Part shown: one piece after another, positions 7,238 to 13,169 of the stretch | Numbering within the stretch: the stretch's first letter is position 1 | How the letters are laid out: each line of letters begins with the position of its first letter | NCBI GenBank assembly: GCA_035503515.1 | Contig: DATJTJ010000077.1 | Coordinates: 1-13,169 of the forward strand | Reading direction: 5' to 3' | DNA length: 13,169 nt | DNA from: DAIDKA01 sp035503515 | GTDB taxonomy: Bacteria > Pseudomonadota > Gammaproteobacteria > Steroidobacterales > Steroidobacteraceae | The notes under the pieces: model-generated | Database searches by the model: none | What the model saw: the letters and a program-made list of their open reading frames with translations, nothing else | Told to the model about the DNA's origin: nothing | Program-made: the position numbers and the translations under genes

Positions 7238-8490
7238 GGACTGCGTCCCTTGCCGTCGCCGAAGCTGTTGCCGTCGAGGAACGGTTGCGAGTGCACCTTC
7301 GGTCCGGTGGCCGGCTGCACGTCCTCGACATGCAGCGCGAGTGCATGGGCCCGCAGCACCTGGTTACCGCGCAGGACCGGGGAGTCGCCCATGACGTCGA
7401 TGCCGTTGAACTTCGGCTCGATGATGGTGTTGTCGACGGCGGTATTGGCGTTGCGGGTATCGCCGAGCACGAAGGCGAGGCCGTAGCCGCAGTTGTGCAC
7501 GCGGTTGCGTTCCACCAGCGTGTCCGAGGAGCCCCGGACCATCACGCCGTACGCCGTGAGTCCCTCGAATTCGTTGGAGTCGATGACGGCGCCCCGGGCG
7601 TTTTCCACCACGACTCCCATCGACGCACCGCCGTCGATCCGGTTGCCGCGGATCACCGCCCCGGCGCCGACGATGTGCACGGCCGCGTCGTGGTCGTTGA
7701 CGAAGTCGTTCTTCTCGGCCAGCACCGGGACGTTGCCGACGACCATACCGGCACCATCCTCGGTGAACCGGTCATTGCGGATGACGATGGGCTCGTCGTG
7801 GGAGTCCAGGGAGCGGCGCACGGCCCACAGACCCGCATCCTTGTCGTGGTCGAAGTCGTCGTGGGTGACCGTCGAATTGCGGCCGGCGGCAGCGAAGCGC
7901 GCACCGATGCGGTCATTGCGGAAGTGATTGCGGTCGAGCAGCGTGTCGCTCGCGTTCTCGGCCACGTCGACGCCCACGTCGCAGGAATCCACGGTCGACT
8001 CCGTGAGCCGGAAGCGCAGGCTGCGCACCAGCACGGCGGCCCCCGGGCAGTTGCGGATGATGACATGTTCGATGGAGGTGCCGGGGCCGGACACGTTGAA
8101 GACCGGTCCGGAAGCGAGCGCATGCGCATCGATCAGCGTGTCGGCGGCCTGGCCGGCCAGGCGGATGCCGCGGCCATTGACGAGATCCGGCAGGGCCGTC
8201 TGCAGCGTGACGAGCGGTACCTCGAGCGAAATGGTGGTCGGGCCGGTGGCCGTTGCCACGATGAACAGCGCCTCGCGCAGGGTGCCGGGTCCCCGGTCGC
8301 CGCCATTGGTGACGTGTACCAGGACCTCCCGCTCGGCGGCACGCCGGGGCTGCGCGCGATGCAGCTCGTACCATCGTCCGAGGACCACCACGGCCGCGAG
8401 TGCGACCACGACTGCGGCGGCCACCAGCGGGCGGGTTCTAGTGGCCACGGGCAGGCCCCGGGGACTGGGGTCCGAGGACGAAGACGGCAT
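7234..8490 (-). CDS. membrane-anchored right-handed beta-helix protein
   Basis: A 418-residue protein with one N-terminal membrane segment (~20-39) and a predicted periplasmic body. Residues 59-75 carry a VTNGGDRGPGTLREAL signature, of the kind (GxGTLREA) that often opens secreted beta-helix proteins. From about 108 to 405, repeated coils of the PbH1 type follow, such as VIIRNCPGAAVLV, TLLDRNHFRNDRIGARF, IVIRNDRFTEDGAGMVV, AVIRGNRIDGGASMGVVV, TLVERNRVHNCGYGLAF and PVLRGNQVLRAHALALHV. This fold is typical of polysaccharide lyases, hydrolases and C5-epimerases such as AlgG, and also of non-catalytic binding proteins; I cannot assign a catalytic site. The ATG at 8490 overlaps the methyltransferase gene by 53 nt; an in-frame GTG at 8448 would cut this to 11 nt but would leave only a few residues before the membrane segment. 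In context it probably handles the glycan made by the upstream genes (inference). Confidence 0.87.
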   Translation of the reverse strand: MPSSSSDPSPRGLPVATRTRPLVAAAVVVALAAVVVLGRWYELHRAQPRRAAEREVLVHVTNGGDRGPGTLREALFIVATATGPTTISLEVPLVTLQTALPDLVNGRGIRLAGQAADTLIDAHALASGPVFNVSGPGTSIEHVIIRNCPGAAVLVRSLRFRLTESTVDSCDVGVDVAENASDTLLDRNHFRNDRIGARFAAAGRNSTVTHDDFDHDKDAGLWAVRRSLDSHDEPIVIRNDRFTEDGAGMVVGNVPVLAEKNDFVNDHDAAVHIVGAGAVIRGNRIDGGASMGVVVENARGAVIDSNEFEGLTAYGVMVRGSSDTLVERNRVHNCGYGLAFVLGDTRNANTAVDNTIIEPKFNGIDVMGDSPVLRGNQVLRAHALALHVEDVQPATGPKVHSQPFLDGNSFGDGKGRSP

Positions 8491-9265
8491 GCCAGGACCG
8501 GTTCACGGCGCGGCGCCCCAGCAGGATGTTGAGGGGGAGGGAGATCGCGGTCGAAAGCCACAGCAGGGCGCGCGACAGCATGCGCGGCAGTCGGCGGACA
8601 TAGGGGAGCAGCAGGGGCCGGAAGGGCGCGGGATCCACGCCGGTCACCACCTGAACGTCCAGACCGTGCTGCCGGAACATATCCAGGTACACCTCGCGCC
8701 GGCGCGCGTTGAAGACGGTCGTATCGCAGCGCGCGGCCCGGGCCGTGGGCGCCGCCTCGAGCAGTACCAGGCGTCCCCCGGGGGCGAGATGGGCGCGCAG
8801 GGCCGCGAGCGCGGCGCGGAACGACTCAGGATCCAGGATGTGCTGCAGGACGGTCACGCCCAGCACGAGGTCGTAACGTTCCCCCCTGTCCAGCGTGGCA
8901 AGGTCCTGGACCAGGAACTCACAATGCTCACCCAGGTGGGCCGCCCGCGCCCGCCGCCGCGCCTGCGCGACCATCGTCGGACTCAGGTCGATGCCGGTGA
9001 CCCGGGCGCCCCGGGCCGCGAGCAGCAGGCTCCAGCGTCCGACCCCGCAGCCTACGTCGAGAACGCGGACGCCCGGCCGGACGCGCAGCCACGGTTCGAG
9101 CGCGCGCCGCTGCTCCAGATGGATCGCCCGGTTGTAGAACTCGGGCATGCCGTACGCACAGACGGCCGCCAGACCGTGGCCTTCGACGGCAAAGCGCCGG
9201 GCCCGCTCCTCCCAGTAGTGGGCGGGCTGGTATTGCGCCGGGGCCGGATCTCCTCGGACGCTCAT
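8438..9265 (-). CDS. class I SAM-dependent methyltransferase
   Basis: A 275-residue cytoplasmic or membrane-associated enzyme. The Rossmann-type SAM-binding core begins with VRVLDVGCGVGRWSLLLAAR (motif I, residues 67-86), followed by the acidic residue after strand 2 (VTGIDLSP, D93), FLVQDLATL (motif II area, 117-125), YDLVLGVTVLQHI (131-143, with the final His of post-II type) and LAPGGRLVLLEAAP (160-173). The C-terminal part (~218-240) is hydrophobic or amphipathic and could dock on the membrane. The substrate is unknown; sitting between a GT2 glycosyltransferase and a beta-helix protein, it may O-methylate a sugar or methylate a lipid-linked intermediate. The frame is open much further upstream (to 9940), but that part is antiparallel noise over the glycosyltransferase gene. 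The ATG at 9265 forms an ATGA overlap with the glycosyltransferase stop. Confidence 0.92.
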   Translation of the reverse strand: MSVRGDPAPAQYQPAHYWEERARRFAVEGHGLAAVCAYGMPEFYNRAIHLEQRRALEPWLRVRPGVRVLDVGCGVGRWSLLLAARGARVTGIDLSPTMVAQARRRARAAHLGEHCEFLVQDLATLDRGERYDLVLGVTVLQHILDPESFRAALAALRAHLAPGGRLVLLEAAPTARAARCDTTVFNARRREVYLDMFRQHGLDVQVVTGVDPAPFRPLLLPYVRRLPRMLSRALLWLSTAISLPLNILLGRRAVNRSWHAVFVLGPQSPGPARGH

Positions 9266-10701
9266 TCCGCCCACTTCGCCATTTCCACGGCGCCGCGCGG
9301 ATCCGCCGGACTTTCGTAATGGTCCTGATAGAGGCGCCGTCCGAAGAGCTTGAGTGCGAAGAAGTTCCCGAACCCCACCGTGATCGGCGCGATCTGCACG
9401 ATGGCGTAACACAGGTACAGCGGCACGATGGGAGCCGTATAGGCGCGCTCCGCCTTCGGGACGCTGGTGAACAGGGCGATGACCCCCAATGCCAGGTAGC
9501 TGCTGATGGCGGCCACGAAATATTCCGGATTCGACAGGACATTGAAGGGGCCGGTCTCGGCCAGCAGCAGGACGTCGAGACCCCGCAGGAAGCTCGACAG
9601 CAGCAATGCGGCGCTGACGATCTTGACCAGGTGGACTGCGATCGACAGGCCGCCGACGTAGAAGAGATAGTGGTACGCGGCGAAGGGCGAGCGGCGGCTG
9701 ATCCGCAGGATCTGGGGGAATCGCTCGACATAGACCTTGAGCAGGCCGTGGTACCAGCCGACCCGCTGCGAGAACCAGCGCCGCAGGGACCCCGGACCCT
9801 CCGTGCTCACCACCAGCCGGCCGTCGTAATAGATGTGCTCGCCGTGGCTCAGCAGGATCACCGCGTTCTCCAGGTCCTCGGCGTAGACCGACAGGGAGTG
9901 GGCATCCAGGGCGCGACTCAGTGCCGCGCGCCGGTAGCACGACACCCCGCCCGAGGTGATGCTGAAGTCGGCCAGGCTTTCACGGCCCACGCGGAACGCC
10001 AATGCGTACTCGAACGCCTGGAACCGCGCGAGGAAGCCGTCCGGTTCGATCATGATGCGGGGACAGGCCGCCGCGGCCCCGGACTGCTGGAAATCGCGGA
10101 CGAACTGGTCGAGGTCGATGGTGCTGCCGTCATTCAATCCCCGGATACGGACGTCCGGGTCGATCACGACCACCGTTTCGATCTCCTCGGGCAGCTGCCT
10201 GAGCAGGCTGCGGATGGCCCCCGGCTTGCGCCGGTTCGTACCGTCATCAATGCATCGCCAGCCCGCCTGGCGAAGTCGCAGCACCGTGTTGTCGGTGGAC
10301 CCGTCGCTGATGAGCCAGACCCGGTTGCGGTACGGGCCCAGCGCCGCCATGAAGGCGTCGACTTCCTCCTCGAGGTTGTATATCGAGGCAATGATGGCGT
10401 AGGGCGACGCGGGCAGGATGCGCAGCGCCGGGGATGGCAGCAGCGCCGACAGATTGATCGACAGGTTGCCTCCCGCGGGGTTGCCGGCGAGCGCGCCGGC
10501 GGTGACCGTGTGCCGCCGCCGCATGTACAGGCGCAGGGCGAAATCCAGAGCGTCCGTGTAGACGATCAGGTTGGCGAGCGAGAACACGAAGATGGAGAAG
10601 CCGTAGGCGTGGGATGTGGACAGGGACAGTGCGATCCATCCGGCCAGGAGTCCGCAGACCGCGAGCAACGGCAGCATCGACCATATCCGCTGGGCGTTCA
10701 T
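9262..10701 (-). CDS. family 2 membrane glycosyltransferase
   Basis: A 479-residue inner-membrane GT2 (GT-A fold) enzyme. Two TM helices (~8-29 and 34-56) precede the catalytic domain (~98-330). Visible motifs are YAIIASIYN (101-109), SDGSTDNT (132-139, nucleotide binding), KPGAIRSLL (159-167), the metal-binding DPD (181-183), SGGVSCYRRAAL (250-261, acceptor region), AEDLE (274-278, the general-base ED) and SQRVGW (311-316), at the place of the QxxRW motif of processive synthases. Two or three further TM segments lie at ~350-372, 396-413 and 424-447. The overall plan is that of cellulose/hyaluronan/Alg8-like synthases, which polymerise sugar and push the chain through the inner membrane. The QxxRW Arg is Gly here (QRVGW), so processivity is uncertain. 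The start overlaps the radical SAM stop by 4 nt; there is no own SD, so translation is probably coupled. Confidence 0.92.
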   Translation of the reverse strand: MNAQRIWSMLPLLAVCGLLAGWIALSLSTSHAYGFSIFVFSLANLIVYTDALDFALRLYMRRRHTVTAGALAGNPAGGNLSINLSALLPSPALRILPASPYAIIASIYNLEEEVDAFMAALGPYRNRVWLISDGSTDNTVLRLRQAGWRCIDDGTNRRKPGAIRSLLRQLPEEIETVVVIDPDVRIRGLNDGSTIDLDQFVRDFQQSGAAAACPRIMIEPDGFLARFQAFEYALAFRVGRESLADFSITSGGVSCYRRAALSRALDAHSLSVYAEDLENAVILLSHGEHIYYDGRLVVSTEGPGSLRRWFSQRVGWYHGLLKVYVERFPQILRISRRSPFAAYHYLFYVGGLSIAVHLVKIVSAALLLSSFLRGLDVLLLAETGPFNVLSNPEYFVAAISSYLALGVIALFTSVPKAERAYTAPIVPLYLCYAIVQIAPITVGFGNFFALKLFGRRLYQDHYESPADPRGAVEMAKWAE

Positions 10702-12401
10702 GCGGTCGCGATGGCGCGCACCGGGCGCCGGGACTCGAGTGTCGGCAGGCGGGCAACGAGTTCGGCCCGTACCTCGCGCTCATCGGCAATGTACTGCCCA
10801 TGGGCCTGCATGACGGGCAGGGAGCCCAGGATCCACAACAGGGAGCGCACGCGTGAAGGCAGGTGGGCCACCTGCCGCTCCAGCGCCCCGAGCAGCACCT
10901 CGAAATTGCTTTCCATGCCCAGAATGGCATCGGCGACGACGGGATCCTTCGGCAGGATCTTCACCGGTTGCTGCCAGGCGACGGCGGTGCCGGCCACTTT
11001 GCGCTGGGCATAGTGGGTGTAGGGCAGCAGGCTGCCGTCACGCGCGAGTGCGGAGCCGGAGAACGGAATGACGTATGGATACATGCCGATTTCGCAGCCG
11101 CGCCGCAGCCACCGGTATGCTTCGCGAAGCGTCTCGGCCACATCCGCCAGCGAGGCGTTGGGTGAACTGAGGATCAGATCCAGGAAGGGCGTCACTCCGG
11201 CTGCGAGAGCGGCGGAGAGCATCGGCTGGATGTGCCGGTGAATCTGTGCCTTGTTGAACTCGGCGAGTACGTTCCTCGAGAAGCTCTCGATGCCGAAACC
11301 CAGGACGCGGAAGCCGGCGCGGCGCATGGCGGTGATGCGCTCGAAGGTCATGGCATCGATCCGGTTGGTGCTGATGAACTGCAGCTGCGGCGGGATGCGG
11401 CCCGCCTGTTTCGCGGCGACGATTCCCTCGCACAGCGGCAGGATCCGCCGGTCGCGCGTGAAGGTGAAAATGTCGTCCTGGAAGATGACGGTGCGCACCC
11501 GCGGATGCGCGGCCACGATCCGCTCGATCATGCCCAGGCATTCATCGGCCTCCAGCCGCGCAAGCGCGGCGACCTCGCCTTGCGCCTCGTGCAGAAAATT
11601 GGTCGAGGAACAGAACGAGCAGCCCATTGGGCAGTAGTTGAGCGTGATCAGCCGCACCGAGCGGATCTCCGCCAGATGCGCTTCGCGTGCCGCCTTGCTG
11701 GGCAACCCGCCGATCCGGTATGCCGACTCGAGCCGTTCCCAGTAGGCGGCATACGGCATCTTGTCGTAAGGCGTGTTGCGGATGGCATCCCGCAGCTGCC
11801 CGTGGCTGAGGGCGCGCTGCGGAAGGCGGATGATGCGGCCATCGCGGTTGCGTTCGGCCGTGCCCGCAATCCCCTGCAGAGGTTGGCCGCTGCGGAAGCG
11901 CTCCATCACGGTGAGCAGGGGACGCTCGCCCTCCCCCAGCACCACGAGATCGAACGGCCCGAGGTCGAACATGAGCTCGGGCCGGAAGGTCGCCTCCATG
12001 CCACCGGCGACGAGCACCGTACGGGGCGCCAGCCGGCGCACGAGATGCGCGAGCTCCAGGTCGTAGCGCAGCGTCATTCCGGTCGTCGAGATCCCGACGA
12101 TGTTCCAGGCGCCGGTTGCGAGTTCCCACGCCAGTGCCGCCTGGGGCGATTCCCCGCAGCAATTGGGATCGAACACCTTGGCCGCCATTCCGGCGGCGTT
12201 GACGACGCCGGCGAGGCGCCACACTCCGAGCGGCGGCGCCAGGAAGGTGTATTCGCCGCAGTGCGGGTCGTAGGGACCGACCAGCAGCAGCCGCGGCGTG
12301 ACTTGCGTATTGGGATTAATGGCGCTGTTCCACTCTTGTTTCCGCGTCGCGAGCCGGCGCGACGAAAGCCGCTCAGGGTTTCCCCTCCGCTCGGGGACCA
12401 T
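10698..12401 (-). CDS. B12-binding-type radical SAM protein
   Basis: A 567-residue enzyme, numbered from the ATG at 12401. Residues ~36-170 form a cobalamin-binding-like Rossmann domain: RLLLVGPYDPH, then FDPNCCG (77-83) where B12-dependent members have DxHxxG, VLVAGGMEATF (129-139) and LVVLGEGERPLL (152-163), a motif common in B12-binding radical SAM proteins. The radical SAM core follows (~245-480), with the [4Fe-4S] motif CPMGCSFC (Cys 257, 261, 264), then the partial-barrel strands IFQDDIFTF (306-314), LQFISTNRID and VLGFGIESFSR. The family (BchE/HpnR-like and many methyl- or rearranging enzymes) acts on lipids, sugars and antibiotics; the substrate here is unknown. First gene of the operon. 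The 12401 ATG lacks an SD and adds about 27 unconserved residues; a non-standard ATT at 12320 has an SD-like sequence at good distance (see findings). Confidence 0.9.
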   Translation of the reverse strand: MVPERRGNPERLSSRRLATRKQEWNSAINPNTQVTPRLLLVGPYDPHCGEYTFLAPPLGVWRLAGVVNAAGMAAKVFDPNCCGESPQAALAWELATGAWNIVGISTTGMTLRYDLELAHLVRRLAPRTVLVAGGMEATFRPELMFDLGPFDLVVLGEGERPLLTVMERFRSGQPLQGIAGTAERNRDGRIIRLPQRALSHGQLRDAIRNTPYDKMPYAAYWERLESAYRIGGLPSKAAREAHLAEIRSVRLITLNYCPMGCSFCSSTNFLHEAQGEVAALARLEADECLGMIERIVAAHPRVRTVIFQDDIFTFTRDRRILPLCEGIVAAKQAGRIPPQLQFISTNRIDAMTFERITAMRRAGFRVLGFGIESFSRNVLAEFNKAQIHRHIQPMLSAALAAGVTPFLDLILSSPNASLADVAETLREAYRWLRRGCEIGMYPYVIPFSGSALARDGSLLPYTHYAQRKVAGTAVAWQQPVKILPKDPVVADAILGMESNFEVLLGALERQVAHLPSRVRSLLWILGSLPVMQAHGQYIADEREVRAELVARLPTLESRRPVRAIATA

Positions 12402-12548
12402 CGCGGGGGCAGTGGAGGAGCTTGACGGAGATGCGGGCCTACATGCGCGCGGGGTTCCCGCCGACCGCCGTAAGAACCAGCTGACTTTGGTGCATGTGAC
12501 GTAGGCGCGGCGAAGGCGCAGGTTCCGCCCGGAGCGGCGGCGCACATA
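12402..12548. other. Gap between the operon start and the rRNA terminator
   Basis: No gene is convincing here, although the radical SAM frame stays open to a GTG at 12545 with Arg/Ser/Pro-rich, unconserved sequence. The operon promoter should lie in this stretch or between 12320 and 12401, since the rRNA terminator just upstream would cut off read-through. I could not find a good pair of -35 and -10 hexamers on the minus strand. Confidence 0.4.
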
Positions 12549-12586
12549 GGAAAACGCCCCTGAAGTCCTTCGACCTCAGGGGCGTT
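12549..12586 (-). terminator. Intrinsic terminator of the rRNA operon
   Basis: A perfect 11-bp inverted repeat, AACGCCCCTGA (12553-12563) and TCAGGGGCGTT (12576-12586), extends inward by three more pairs after one mismatch, leaving a 4-nt loop. On the minus strand the GC-rich stem runs straight into a short U-tract (TTTT at 12554-12551). It lies 9 nt past the 5S rRNA 3' end, exactly where the rRNA transcript should terminate, and separates it from the radical SAM operon. Confidence 0.9.
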
Positions 12587-12595
12587 CGTTTGAGA

Positions 12596-12713
12596 GCCTG
12601 GCAGTGACCTACTCTAGCATGGCAACAGGCCACACAACCATCGGCGCAGAGCGTTTTCACTTCCGAGTTCGGAATGGGATCGGGTGGTTCCCGCTCGCTA
12701 TTGCCGCCAGGCA
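12596..12713 (-). rRNA. rrf: 5S ribosomal RNA
   Basis: About 118 nt. On the minus strand the 5' end reads TGCCTGGCGGCAATAGCGAG and the 3' end GTCACTGCCAGGC; the ends pair as helix I. The conserved inner sequences CCATTCCGAACTCGGAAGTG and GCGCCGATGGT, plus the loop E-region AGAGTAGG, are present. It follows the 23S gene and precedes a terminator, the usual order. Ends are placed by pairing of TGCCTGGC with GCCAGGC and may be off by a base or two. Confidence 0.97.
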
Positions 12714-12903
12714 AACCGTTTTGAGATCAATGTGCCGGTCCGTATGACGGGACCGGCCCACCGTTCTCCAATCCTTCAAGTTCTTTGTACCGACACCATG
12801 TCGCGTTCGAAATGGAACGAATTCCACTCCATACATGCATCGATCGATAACCATCTTCGGAGTGGCCGACTCTTTGCGAGTCAACCAAACCCCTTGAGGT
12901 TAT
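12714..12903 (-). other. 23S-5S rRNA internal spacer with small hairpins
   Basis: About 190 nt of lower GC content, with no tRNA and no ORF worth calling. Three perfect 5-bp stem-loops are visible: CGACA/TGTCG (12791-12803), TGGAA/TTCCA (12813-12826; on the transcribed strand its loop is a stable UUCG tetraloop) and GACTC/GAGTC (12868-12882). They are plausible rRNA-processing or spacer-structure elements (inference). Confidence 0.75.

Positions 12904-13169
<266 letters not shown>

Noticed and set aside
7285..9319. Overlapping plus-strand open frames opposite the beta-helix and methyltransferase genes
   Set aside because: Their Val/Asp/Gly-rich translation is the complement of the regular beta-helix repeats; no start signal or domain.
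9266..9940. Upstream extension of the methyltransferase frame
   Set aside because: It would overlap two thirds of the glycosyltransferase gene in another frame and encodes Arg/Pro/Ser-rich sequence; the ATG at 9265 gives the family-like start and an ATGA overlap.
9319..11013. Plus-strand open frame (564 codons) opposite the glycosyltransferase and radical SAM genes
   Set aside because: Low-complexity, charged composition without recognisable motifs; the minus strand holds two clear enzymes.
12714..12903. tRNA gene in the 23S-5S spacer
   Set aside because: No cloverleaf or TTCGANNC-type T-loop in proper context; the TTCGAA present is part of a short stretch next to a hairpin.

Overview
This is a GC-rich bacterial window. 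The partial 23S rRNA, the 5S rRNA and the protein families point to a gammaproteobacterium. A Nevskiales, Steroidobacterales or Xanthomonadales-like lineage is my guess; nothing in the sequence fixes the genus.

Left part, plus strand (1-1530): the window opens with the tail of an AraC-type regulator whose reading frame breaks near position 39. It is followed by an intact MarR-GNAT fusion protein with a recognisable extended -10 promoter that puts transcription start at or next to the ATG, so the mRNA may be leaderless. A 54-residue proline-rich ORF follows. Tail to tail with it, on the minus strand, is a small secreted protein made of 28 consecutive Pro-x-x triplets. Its antisense strand reads as a perfect Gly-X-Y collagen-like repeat. 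Next on the minus strand is an MmcQ/YjbR-DUF1801 fusion protein.

Centre and right (2752-12401), minus strand: seven genes are packed end to end, five of the six junctions being 4-nt ATGA overlaps, so they almost certainly form one operon. In order of transcription they encode a B12-binding-type radical SAM enzyme, a membrane GT2 glycosyltransferase, a class I SAM methyltransferase, a membrane-anchored right-handed beta-helix protein, a six-TM protein with two PAS domains and no output domain, a small outer-membrane beta-barrel protein, and a membrane GGDEF-EAL protein with a wrecked GGDEF site and an intact EAL site. This looks like a compact envelope-polysaccharide (or other glycoconjugate) module: synthesis at the inner membrane, modification by the radical SAM enzyme and methyltransferase, periplasmic processing by the beta-helix protein, outer-membrane passage through the barrel, and a built-in c-di-GMP phosphodiesterase. 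The layout recalls alginate-type synthase-dependent systems, but I do not recognise it as a described locus. It is the best candidate here for an undescribed system.

Right end (12549-13169), minus strand: the 3' end of an rRNA operon, with the last ~266 nt of 23S rRNA, a ~190-nt spacer without tRNA, 5S rRNA and a strong intrinsic terminator. The polysaccharide-type operon begins about 195 nt beyond the 5S gene in the same direction. I saw no CRISPR array, insertion sequence, integrase or tRNA gene.
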